A DNA stretch of 64,000 bases from Aedoeadaptatus urinae. Its GTDB lineage: Bacteria > Bacillota > Clostridia > Tissierellales > Peptoniphilaceae. Location of the stretch: contig NZ_LT707415.1 of assembly GCF_900155585.1 (NCBI RefSeq), positions 62,001-126,000 on the forward strand, written 5' to 3'. Below the pieces are notes generated by a model, which did no database searches, had not been told where the DNA came from, and saw only the letters and a list, made by a program, of their open reading frames with translations. This document shows positions 40,778 through 50,637 of the stretch, in pieces; the first letter of the stretch is position 1; every line of letters begins with the position of its first letter. A program made the translations under genes and the position numbers.

Positions 40778-41097
40778 GGAACCTTACCCCCAACAATCCC
40801 GGAATGCCCGGTACAATATGTCGATGTCTTTTTATTGGTAATTAATTTATCTCCATCTAAATACCCGAATCCTCCATATGTTACTCCATACGTCGTATTC
40901 TGATTCTCGCTCTCATACGCCGCAATTTCCTCACGTATCTTCGGCATTTGTTCTTGAAGCATTTTTTCTTCTTCAATTTTTTTATTCTCGAAGAAAGCAC
41001 GTTTGTCTCTTGTTAAAAGTTCATCCCTTTCCGCCTTCTCTTTCTTTATATTATTAAACGGATAGGTTGAATCTAAAAAACCAAATGCAATCAGCAT
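40765..41097 (-). CDS. Unknown protein, possibly a truncated 3' fragment
   Basis: 110 residues. The N-terminal half is charged and helical (KKEKAERDELLTRDKR, EEEKMLQEQMPKIREEI); the C-terminal half is Gly/Tyr/Thr-rich (TTYGVTYGGFGYLDGDKL, then TGHSGIVGGKVPCC). No convincing ribosome site precedes the ATG at 41097 and an in-frame stop lies ten codons earlier, so the gene may have lost its 5' part. The look of a helical stalk with a small C-terminal domain recalls the ends of secreted polymorphic toxins, but no catalytic motif is visible. It overlaps the next gene, a membrane protein. Confidence 0.5.
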   Translation of the reverse strand: MLIAFGFLDSTYPFNNIKKEKAERDELLTRDKRAFFENKKIEEEKMLQEQMPKIREEIAAYESENQNTTYGVTYGGFGYLDGDKLITNKKTSTYCTGHSGIVGGKVPCCL

Positions 41098-41116
41098 GTC
41101 AAATAAAGTATGAGAA

Positions 41117-41195
41117 TTGGCGCTTTAGCGCCAACTGGGGAATTGTTGCAAGAGGAAGAAATTCAGAGCATGAGAGTGCTGCCGGCTAAGCCGGT
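41117..41195. other. Two GC-rich hairpins at the right end of the insert
   Basis: TTGGCGC-TTTA-GCGCCAA (41117-41134) and CCGGC-TAA-GCCGG (41182-41194), 47 bases apart, in a region without a gene. They may be mobile-element end structures, or lie in the leader of the minus-strand insert genes. Confidence 0.55.
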
Positions 41196-41202
41196 GGTTC
41201 TG

Positions 41203-41273
41203 ATTATACTTTCAAGGCAAGTTCTTCGCAATGCAGCCCCGAACGTGCTATACTTTTGACAGGAGGGATGGCT
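41203..41273. repeat. Right copy of the duplicated divergent promoter region
   Basis: Partner of 40078-40148. It holds a plus-strand promoter (TTCGCA 41225-41230, 18 bases, TATACT 41249-41254) for the pentapeptide gene, and a minus-strand promoter (TTGCGA/TATAAT, 17-base spacer, 41203-41231) that could drive the insert genes. Confidence 0.85.
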
Positions 41274-41882
41274 ATGGAAGAAAGAAAAATGAACTATAAA
41301 GATCAAAACCTGACGGGAAAAGATTTCAGCAATCAGGATTTGTCCGGCGCGGATTTTTCCGGCAGCGATTTATCCCACGCCTGGTTCGACCACGCCGTCT
41401 TAAAGGGCGCGGACTTGTCCCGCTGCAACTTACAGGAAGTGAATTTCAGAAACGCCGATTTGAGGGGCGCGAACCTGAGCGGCGCCTATCTCTTCGGCGC
41501 CGTCTTGGAAAATGCCCTCTTAGACGATGTGATCACCGACGAGGACACGCAGTTTTTCCGCCTCCACTGTCCGGAAGAGGGCGCCTTTATCGGCTACAAG
41601 AGATGTTATAACCACCGACTCGTCACGCTCTACATTCCCGCCGATGCGGCACGCACCTCCGCCACCATGAACTCGTGCCGCTGCGACAAGGCCTATGTGG
41701 TGTCCGTTACGGATTTCGCCGGCAAGGAACATTTCAGCGACGCCGTCAGTTTAATCGACGATGATTTTATTTATAAACCCCGCACCATGATGTATGCCGG
41801 CAATTTCAATCCCGACCGCTGGCGGGAATCCACCGGCGGCATCCATTTCTGGTTGACGAAAGAAGAAGCCTTCGCCTACTGA
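41274..41882 (+). CDS. Pentapeptide-repeat protein with a C-terminal DUF5758-like domain
   Basis: 202 residues. Residues about 10-85 are pentapeptide repeats of the A(D/N)LxX type (LTGKDFSNQDLSGADFSGSD, then GADLSRCNLQEVNFRNADL), which fold into a right-handed quadrilateral helix. The C-terminal half has YKRCYNHRLVTLYIPADAARTSATMNSCRCDKA in part (key: RCYNHRLV, SATMNSCRCDKA), matching my memory of DUF5758. Function is unknown; some pentapeptide proteins mimic DNA and protect gyrase. The start is the ATG at 41274, six bases after GGAGGG. A terminator follows. Confidence 0.88.
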   Translation: MEERKMNYKDQNLTGKDFSNQDLSGADFSGSDLSHAWFDHAVLKGADLSRCNLQEVNFRNADLRGANLSGAYLFGAVLENALLDDVITDEDTQFFRLHCPEEGAFIGYKRCYNHRLVTLYIPADAARTSATMNSCRCDKAYVVSVTDFAGKEHFSDAVSLIDDDFIYKPRTMMYAGNFNPDRWRESTGGIHFWLTKEEAFAY

Positions 41883-41902
41883 CAATTAAATTTTTCCACG
41901 AA

Positions 41903-41936
41903 AAAACGACGGACCTTTCGGTTCCGTCGTTTCTTT
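41903..41936. terminator. Bidirectional terminator between the pentapeptide gene and yitT-like gene
   Basis: AAACGACGGA pairs with TCCGTCGTTT around ACC-TTTC-GGT, with A-run before and T-run after. Confidence 0.88.
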
Positions 41937-42592
41937 TATGCACTCTTTTCTACCGTTCCCTGGCTCACTTGCCATGCGGGTGCTTTCATCTTTAACTCGA
42001 ATTGACCCACTAAGTAAGACGAGATAATCGTCGTCATAAATGAGAAGATCAGTCGAGTCGGTGCGATGTAGCTCAAGGACAGGGCCAGCACCACGGCGTC
42101 GGAAATAAAGTAGGCGCGAGAAATGGGCCACTTCATTTTTTTCGAGATCACCATGGCCAGGGCGTCGTCGCCGCCGGCACAGCCCCCGGCCGTGACGGCG
42201 ATACCGCAGCCGCAGCCGATAAAGATCCCGCCGGCGATGGCGGCGAGAAAGGGCAGGTGGTAGAGATTGGGAAGCACCGGGCCGATAAAGTTAAAGATCC
42301 AATAGAAAATGGAAAAGGCCACGGTGGCTACGCCGGACTTCTTCAGGAAACGGGTTCCCAGCATAGAAAAGCCCAAGGCGTAGCAAATTCCGTCTAACAC
42401 CGGAGATACATAGGCCAGGTTTAAGCCGACGACTTTCTTTAAAAACAGACTCATACCCAAGACACCGCCTTCGGTGATTTGGGATGGCTCGTGGACATTG
42501 ACCACGCCGAAAGCCATAATGGCACAACCTAGCAGGATTTTGAAAAAATCTTTTTTCTTCAGTTCAAGGGGTCTCAGCAAATGACTGAGCAT
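41936..42592 (-). CDS. YitT/DUF161-family membrane protein
   Basis: 218 residues with about five membrane segments. FFKILLGCAIMAFGVVNV at the start, ITEGGVLGMSLFL in the first loop and GCGIAVTAGGCAGGDDALAMVISKK in the middle (key: GGCAGGDD) are features of the YitT/DUF161 family. There is no DUF2179 C-terminal domain. The transported or sensed substrate is unknown. I start at the ATG at 42592, with AGGAGTG upstream. A roughly 255-base structured leader with a terminator just before the ribosome site suggests control by attenuation. Confidence 0.87.
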   Translation of the reverse strand: MLSHLLRPLELKKKDFFKILLGCAIMAFGVVNVHEPSQITEGGVLGMSLFLKKVVGLNLAYVSPVLDGICYALGFSMLGTRFLKKSGVATVAFSIFYWIFNFIGPVLPNLYHLPFLAAIAGGIFIGCGCGIAVTAGGCAGGDDALAMVISKKMKWPISRAYFISDAVVLALSLSYIAPTRLIFSFMTTIISSYLVGQFELKMKAPAWQVSQGTVEKSA

Positions 42593-42594
42593 AA

Positions 42595-42847
42595 ATGTCA
42601 CTCCTAATTTGGCGATTAAGAGAACCAAAAAAAGACTGCCGTCTTAGGTTCTCCTAAATTCGCAATCTTGGATGGTGTCGATGCTTTTTGTTTTGCTGAT
42701 TTTTTCTTATAAAAACTCTGAGCGGGGGTGTGCTTAACGGCTCGAAATGTCCCACATCAGGCACTCCTCGAACACCCATCGCACACCCTGCATCAGATAA
42801 AAACTACCGACTAAAATCGGTAACCACCGTAATCAAACAGTACTACT
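42595..42847 (-). promoter_or_regulatory. Long structured 5' leader of the YitT-family gene (candidate riboswitch or attenuator)
   Basis: Between the promoter and the ATG at 42592 the minus strand forms several helices. First TACCGA-TTTTAG-TCGGTA (42808-42825 region) with a T-run. Then a rod closed by GGGTGTGC (42781-42788 complement) with GCACACCC (42726-42733 complement), extended by TCTGA with TCAGA and with inner pairings, ending in GAGTTTTT. Last, AAGAC-GGCA-GTCTT followed by seven T (42627-42645), nested in GAGAACC/GGTTCTC (42620-42653). No protein-coding frame here is convincing. I could not match it to a named riboswitch class. Confidence 0.6.
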
Positions 42848-42853
42848 GGGATG

Positions 42854-42882
42854 ATTATACCACAGTTCGCTCGACTATTCAA
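42854..42882 (-). promoter_or_regulatory. Promoter of the YitT-family leader transcript
   Basis: On the minus strand TTGAAT (42877-42882), 17 bases, TATAAT (42854-42859). It overlaps the 3' end of the class V aminotransferase gene. Confidence 0.8.
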
Positions 42883-43981
42883 TCACTTTTAATACGTCAA
42901 GTACTCGATCGATCTCTTCCTCTGTATTAAAGTAGGAAGGCGTCAGGCGGCACAGTCCCGATTCCTTCGTGTGAAGGTATTCGTGGAGCAGGGGCGCACA
43001 GTGGTAGCCCGGCCGCGTGGCGATGTCTTCTTCCTGAAGGAGCATGGCAAGCTCTTGACTGCTCATGCCGTCTTTTAAAATGCTCACGCAGGCGGTGCCC
43101 GGGTGCGAGGGATAGAAAATCCTGTAGCCCTCCAGCTCATAGAGGCCGTCTAAGAGGCGCTTGAAGATTTTATTTTTCTTTTCGTAATAGCTGTCCTCGG
43201 ACACGAAGGAGGCGCCTTCCGCCAGACCGCAAAAGCCGTGGACATTGGCCGTGCCCGCTTCCCAGCAGACGGGCTTTTCGTGAGGCATGGCGTGATTGAA
43301 GCTGTCGATGCCGCTGCCCCCATGGGTCAGTGGCGGCATGTCGATGTCCTTGCCGTAGAAAAAGCCGCCGGTGCCCATGGGGCCGTAAAGGGATTTGTGC
43401 CCGGCAAAGCAGTAGACCAGCTTGTCCGTCCACTTTTCCGACAGATCCACTTTAATCTGTCCCAGTGCCTGTGCGCCGTCGATAACCAAAAAGAGATCGT
43501 GGGCCTTGGCAAAGTCCAAGACGCCGTCGAAATCCGTGACGCTGCCCACCACATTGGAGGCGTGGGAAATGACGATGGCCTTGGTGTTGGGTTTTAAAAA
43601 TTTATCCAGGTAATTTAAATCCGGTTCGTAATCGTCGTTTAAGGGAAGAAAATCCAAGTCGCAGCCCGTGGCGTAAAGGGGTCTTAGGACGGAATTGTGT
43701 TCCATCCTCGAGGTGATCACGTGATCTTCTTTTCTGATCAGGCCGTGAACGGCGATGTTCAGGCTTTCCGTGACGCCGCTATTCAGCGCGATGGTCGGTT
43801 CCGAATGAAGAAGGGCCGCCATGTTTTTCCGCGCCTTTCTCAGGGCGTGGTAGGAGCGCTGCGCCCATTCGTGGCTGCCTCTTCCGGGATTGCCGTAGCC
43901 TTCCGTGAGCCCCGCATAGACGGCCTTTGCCACGGCTTCGGGCTTAATCGCCGTCGTGGCGCCGTTGTCTAAATAAATCAT
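42875..43981 (-). CDS. Cysteine desulfurase-like class V aminotransferase
   Basis: 368 residues, PLP-dependent. MIYLDNGATTAIKPEAV and YGNPGRGSHEWA form the N-terminal substrate region, LVIDGAQALGQ carries the PLP-binding Asp, and FAGHKSLYGPMGTGG the Schiff-base Lys. IATRPGYHCAPLLHEYL holds the catalytic Cys, as in the SufS-like 'cysteine desulfurase family' group. It would take sulfur (or selenium) from cysteine (or selenocysteine). The ATG overlaps the DUF3343 stop (ATGA), so the two are coupled. No SufU/IscU gene is nearby, which favours a specialised sulfur or selenium route. Confidence 0.92.
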   Translation of the reverse strand: MIYLDNGATTAIKPEAVAKAVYAGLTEGYGNPGRGSHEWAQRSYHALRKARKNMAALLHSEPTIALNSGVTESLNIAVHGLIRKEDHVITSRMEHNSVLRPLYATGCDLDFLPLNDDYEPDLNYLDKFLKPNTKAIVISHASNVVGSVTDFDGVLDFAKAHDLFLVIDGAQALGQIKVDLSEKWTDKLVYCFAGHKSLYGPMGTGGFFYGKDIDMPPLTHGGSGIDSFNHAMPHEKPVCWEAGTANVHGFCGLAEGASFVSEDSYYEKKNKIFKRLLDGLYELEGYRIFYPSHPGTACVSILKDGMSSQELAMLLQEEDIATRPGYHCAPLLHEYLHTKESGLCRLTPSYFNTEEEIDRVLDVLKVIE

Positions 43982-44226
43982 AGTTCCTCCACCTTTCGAT
44001 TGCCGTGTTCTCTTTCGTAGGAATAGACGCCGTTGTAGGGAAGTTGCTTTTCCTTCAGTATACCCACCACGTCATCCACCTTGTCGATGTCCCCCATGAG
44101 AGACAGGCCGCAGGATTCTCTGATCTCCGGCAAGAGGGGAATCACCCGCGTGCCGAAGGCTTCCGTGGCATCCAATGCGTCGTAAACTTCGTCTTGATTG
44201 TCGAATGCGATGACAAATTTTTTCAT
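43978..44226 (-). CDS. DUF3343 small protein, putative sulfur/selenium carrier
   Basis: 82 residues: KKFVIAFDNQDEVYDALDATE, then IRESCGLSLMGDI with a single conserved Cys and VYSYEREHG at the end. DUF3343 proteins are often next to class V aminotransferases or YedF and are regarded as possible Se/S carriers; the cysteine in ESCGLS would be the carrying residue. GGAGAAG precedes the ATG. It forms a two-gene unit with the desulfurase-like enzyme. Confidence 0.87.
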   Translation of the reverse strand: MKKFVIAFDNQDEVYDALDATEAFGTRVIPLLPEIRESCGLSLMGDIDKVDDVVGILKEKQLPYNGVYSYEREHGNRKVEEL

Positions 44227-44286
44227 CTTCTCCTCCTTCTCCCTCTTAAGTCTACTATAGCACAGCTTGCCCTTTTCAGAGGCAAA

Positions 44287-44315
44287 AAATAAAGCGGGGC
44301 AAACCCCGCTTCTGC
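44287..44315 (-). terminator. Terminator of the tex gene
   Basis: AGCGGGG and CCCCGCT around CAAA; A-rich sequence on the left gives the T-run on the minus strand. Confidence 0.85.
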
Positions 44316-46378
44316 TAATGTTGCATGTCTAAGGAAATTCGGCCCCGCTCTTTATCCACTTTCTCGATAACCACCGTCAGGCGGTCGCCGACTTTCAGCA
44401 GATTGTAAATGGCCTTTTTTCCCTTGCCTTTCATTTTGGAAATATGAAGCAGCCCTTCCTTCTTGACGCCGATGTCGATAAAGGCGCCGAAGTCCACCAC
44501 ATTCTTCACGACGCCTTCCAGCTCGAGACCGGGAATCAATTCTTCCATGGTGAGAGCCGAGCGGCGAAGGCCCACATCTTCCGTGTCGCCACGAGGGTCT
44601 CTCCCCGGCTTCTCCAACTCCTTGCGAATGTCTTCCACGGTAAAGGAGCCGGCTTCACGAAGGATTTTCTCCTCGCCCTCGGTGAGATCTTCTTCCCGTA
44701 AAATCAAGGCCGCCAAATCGTAGGATTCCGGGTGCACGCCGGTGCGGTCCAAAATATTTTCCGCGTCCTGAATGCGCAAAAAGCCCGCCGATTGCTTAAA
44801 GGCCTTTTCGCCTAAGCCCTTGACCTTTTTAATGTCCCGGCGATTTTTAAAAGCGCCTGTCGTCTCCCGATAGGAGACGATGTTTTTCGCGAGGCTCGGG
44901 CCGATGCCCGCCACAAAGGACAGCAAGGAGGCGGAGGCGGAGTTTATGTCCACGCCCACTTCGTTCACCGCTCCTTCCACCACGCCCTGCAGGCGATCGT
45001 CTAGGGCCTTTTTGTCCAGGTCGTGTTGGTATTGGCCCACGCCGATGTGGCGCGGCTCGATCTTCACCAGCTCCGCCAAAGGATCCTGGAGGCGTCTCGC
45101 AATGGAGATGGCGCCTCGCACGGTGACGTCCAGATCGGGAAATTCTTCGATGCCCAGCTCCGATGCGGAATAGACGCTGGCGCCGTCTTCGCTGACCACG
45201 GCATAGGCTACGTCTAAATTTTTTTCTTCGATGAGGCCCGAGACGAATTGCTCCGTTTCATAGCTGGCCGTGCCGCTGCCGATGGCGATAAATTTGACGT
45301 CGTATTTTTTCGCCAGGCCCGCGATGATCCGCTTCGCCTCTTCCACCTTTTGCACCGGCGGCGCGGGATAGATGACGGCGTTGTCTAAAAACTTTCCGTT
45401 TTCATCCACCACCGCCACCTTGCAGCCCGTGCGGTAGCCCGGGTCCAGTCCCAAGACCACGTAATGACCCAAGGGCGGACTGAGGAGAAGGGGTTTTAAA
45501 TTATGGGCAAAGACCTCGATGGCATCGGCTTCCGCCCGCTCTTTTAAATCACGGCGGATTTCCCGCTCCAATGAGGGAAAGAGCAAGCGCTTAAAGGCGT
45601 CCTCCGCCATGGGAGAAAAGGCGTCGCTCTTGTCTTCGGCGGGTCGTCTGATTTGGGTGATCATGGAGATCAGCGCCTCTTCGTTGCACTGAATTTTGAC
45701 CTTCACCGCCCCTTCCCCTTCGCCGCGATTCATGGCGAGGATGTTGTGATTCTTTACCTCTTTTAAGGGCGCGTGGAAATCCTCGTACATGGCGTAGGCA
45801 GCGTCTTCTTCCTTGCCGCTTTCCGTAAGGATTTCGCCCCGCCGCCATAAATAGCTTTTCAAGAGGCGGCGCACCGCCGGGTCGTTGGAAATGGATTCCG
45901 CCACAATGTCGCTGACACCGGCTAGGATTTCTTCCCTCTCCAGTCCCTCGAAGCCGTCCACCATGGCGTTAAAGGCGTCCATGCTTTCATCGGACATGAA
46001 GTTTTCCGCCAAGGGCCCCAAGCCCTTTTCTTCCGCCGCCGTGGCTCTGGTTCTGCGCTTGGGCTTGTAAGGGCGGTAGAGATCCTCCAGGGTCTGCATG
46101 TCCCAGGTGTTGTCGATGGTGCTTTTTAATTCCTCGGTAAGCTTTCCCAAGCCCTCGATGGTATTCAGCACCGTTTCCCGTCGGTCCGCCACCTTTTCCA
46201 GCTCCTGCTTGCGGCCTTCGATTTTGCGAAGCACTTCGTCTTCGATGCCGCCAGTGGCTTCCTTTCGGTAGCGGGCGATAAAGGGCACGGTGTTGCCCTC
46301 GTCTAAAAGCTTTAGCGTAGCGTCGATTCGCTCGGGGGCGATGTTAAATTCCCCGGCCAAAATCCTTCCAATGGTCAT
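44315..46378 (-). CDS. Tex family RNA-binding transcription accessory protein
   Basis: 687 residues. N-terminal Tex helices contain EGNTVPFIARYRKEATGG (key: VPFIARYRKE), the YqgF/RNase H-like domain has GLDPGYRTGCKVAVVD, and a helix-hairpin-helix module contains GVDINSASASLLSFVAGIGPSLA. The C-terminal S1 domain reads LEGVVKNVVDFGAFIDIGVK. Tex proteins bind nucleic acids and affect transcription and toxin expression in several bacteria. GGAGGAA precedes the ATG. Length is slightly shorter than the usual 715-780 residues because the tail after S1 is short. Confidence 0.94.
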   Translation of the reverse strand: MTIGRILAGEFNIAPERIDATLKLLDEGNTVPFIARYRKEATGGIEDEVLRKIEGRKQELEKVADRRETVLNTIEGLGKLTEELKSTIDNTWDMQTLEDLYRPYKPKRRTRATAAEEKGLGPLAENFMSDESMDAFNAMVDGFEGLEREEILAGVSDIVAESISNDPAVRRLLKSYLWRRGEILTESGKEEDAAYAMYEDFHAPLKEVKNHNILAMNRGEGEGAVKVKIQCNEEALISMITQIRRPAEDKSDAFSPMAEDAFKRLLFPSLEREIRRDLKERAEADAIEVFAHNLKPLLLSPPLGHYVVLGLDPGYRTGCKVAVVDENGKFLDNAVIYPAPPVQKVEEAKRIIAGLAKKYDVKFIAIGSGTASYETEQFVSGLIEEKNLDVAYAVVSEDGASVYSASELGIEEFPDLDVTVRGAISIARRLQDPLAELVKIEPRHIGVGQYQHDLDKKALDDRLQGVVEGAVNEVGVDINSASASLLSFVAGIGPSLAKNIVSYRETTGAFKNRRDIKKVKGLGEKAFKQSAGFLRIQDAENILDRTGVHPESYDLAALILREEDLTEGEEKILREAGSFTVEDIRKELEKPGRDPRGDTEDVGLRRSALTMEELIPGLELEGVVKNVVDFGAFIDIGVKKEGLLHISKMKGKGKKAIYNLLKVGDRLTVVIEKVDKERGRISLDMQH

Positions 46379-46390
46379 GGTTCCTCCATT

Positions 46391-46420
46391 TAAAAAGAGA
46401 GGGCGAGCCTCTCTTTTTAT
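46391..46420 (-). terminator. Terminator of prfB
   Basis: AAAAAGAGAGG and CCTCTCTTTTT around GCGAG. Confidence 0.82.
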
Positions 46421-46440
46421 TCTTTATATCTTTATTCCAA

Positions 46441-47550
46441 TCAGGCTTCCGCCTTGTCTTCCAAGTAGGCGTTGATGAAAGGATCCAAGTCGCCGTCCAT
46501 GACGCGACTGACATCCCCCACCTCGGTGCCGGTGCGATGGTCCTTCACCATGGTGTAGGGTTGGAAGACGTAGGAACGAATTTGGGATCCCCAGGCGATT
46601 TGGGAATAGTTCCCCGCCAGGTCCTCGATCTTTTCCTTCTGCTCTTCCTCTTTCAAAGCCACCAGCTTGGCCTGCAGCATTTTCATGGCCTGTTCGCGGT
46701 TTTGTATTTGACTCCGCTCGTTTTGGCACTGCACCACGATCCCCGTGGGAATGTGGGTGATGCGCACGGCGGAATCCGTCGTGTTGACGTGTTGGCCGCC
46801 GGCACCGGAAGCGCGGTAGGTGTCCACCTTAATGTCTTCCTGATTGATTTCCACATCGGTGTTGTCGTCCAGCTCCGGATAGACGTCCACGGAAGTGAAA
46901 GAGGTGTGGCGTTTTTTCGCCGCATCGAAGGGCGAAATGCGCACCAAGCGGTGCACGCCCTTTTCCGATTTTAAATAACCATAGGCGTGGGGCCCGGAGA
47001 TCAAAAGTGTCGCCGACTTAATCCCCGCCGTGTCCTCTTCCAGCATATCCAGCACTTCCACGGAATAGCCCTTGTCCTCGGCATAGCGCATATACATTCT
47101 CAACAGCATCCCCGCCCAGTCCTGAGCTTCGGTGCCGCCGGCACCGGCGTGAATGGCGAGAATGGCGTTGTTCATGTCGTACTCGCCGTTTAAAAGGGTT
47201 TGAATTTTAAACTCGTGGGCTTGCTTTTCGATGGCGTCCAGACTTTTTGTCAGCTGATCGTAAAGACTGTAGTCCTCTTCCTCTTCCATGAGCTCCAAGG
47301 TCACCGACGCCTCTTCCATAGCTTCTACTAGGTCGTCGTAAACGTCGGTGCGGGACTTAATGGCATTTTGTTGGCGAATAATTTTTTGCGCCGCCTCCGT
47401 GTCGTCCCAAAAGCCCGGCTCCATGGTTTTTTCCGTCAGCTCTCGGTTTTGTTGCTTCAGGCCTTCGATGTCGATGCTGTTGGCCAGTCGCTCGACCAGC
47501 TCCTCTACGGATTCCAGGCGATCCCGATCCAAAAATAAATTTTGCTCCAT
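46441..47550 (-). CDS. prfB: Peptide chain release factor 2
   Basis: 369 residues in a single frame. The RF2 stop-codon tripeptide SPF stands in VRISPFDAAKKRHTSF, and the peptidyl-hydrolysis GGQ in SGAGGQHVNTTDS. N-terminal coiled helices contain EPGFWDDTEAAQKI. It releases peptides at UGA and UAA. Most bacteria need a +1 programmed frameshift near codon 25; here no in-frame UGA interrupts the early codons, so the autoregulatory frameshift is lost. It lies 17 bases downstream of secA, the usual Bacillota pair. Confidence 0.96.
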   Translation of the reverse strand: MEQNLFLDRDRLESVEELVERLANSIDIEGLKQQNRELTEKTMEPGFWDDTEAAQKIIRQQNAIKSRTDVYDDLVEAMEEASVTLELMEEEEDYSLYDQLTKSLDAIEKQAHEFKIQTLLNGEYDMNNAILAIHAGAGGTEAQDWAGMLLRMYMRYAEDKGYSVEVLDMLEEDTAGIKSATLLISGPHAYGYLKSEKGVHRLVRISPFDAAKKRHTSFTSVDVYPELDDNTDVEINQEDIKVDTYRASGAGGQHVNTTDSAVRITHIPTGIVVQCQNERSQIQNREQAMKMLQAKLVALKEEEQKEKIEDLAGNYSQIAWGSQIRSYVFQPYTMVKDHRTGTEVGDVSRVMDGDLDPFINAYLEDKAEA

Positions 47551-47567
47551 AGAGATCCTTTCCCGTC

Positions 47568-50306
<2,739 letters not shown>

Positions 50307-50385
50307 TTATACACGTTCCTTTCACTAACTTTTTATTTTAACAAATTCGGCTCATTCTCGCAAGAAACGGGAGATATTTCATCGT

Positions 50386-50637
50386 TTATACACTTTCATC
50401 TTCCTCCGGTTCTTTCGCCAATCGATGATGAACGATGGCCACCATTTTGTCGCCTTCTTTTATTTTCCTGACCCGCTTTTCAAAATCCATGCGGGCCATC
50501 CAAATGGTACGATCGCAGCCCATGCAGGCCAGTTTTATATCCACCCCGGTCCGCAAAATCTTCCACAGATTTTCGCCGCAGGGATGGCCTTTCTTTAAGG
50601 TCACCACGTCGCCTTCTTCGTAATACAGTCGGTTCAT
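50386..50637 (-). CDS. DUF951-family protein
   Basis: 83 residues. EEGDVVTLKKGHPCGENLWKI (key: LKKGHPCG) and the second Cys pair in KLACMGCDRTIWM make a likely zinc- or nucleic-acid-binding fold with four cysteines or three plus His. The family is common in Bacillota, often next to MscS-type channels or ParB-like genes, and has no known function. Its ATG overlaps the mscS stop (ATGA), with GGAGAGGTG upstream. Confidence 0.9.
   Translation of the reverse strand: MNRLYYEEGDVVTLKKGHPCGENLWKILRTGVDIKLACMGCDRTIWMARMDFEKRVRKIKEGDKMVAIVHHRLAKEPEEDESV

Noticed and set aside
42700-42800. Fluoride riboswitch
   Set aside because: GATGGGTGTTCG resembles part of the crcB consensus, but the pseudoknot partner and spacing are not seen.
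42730-42930. 66-codon plus-strand frame opposite the YitT leader
   Set aside because: It is antisense to a structured RNA region and the end of a clear gene, without a ribosome site.
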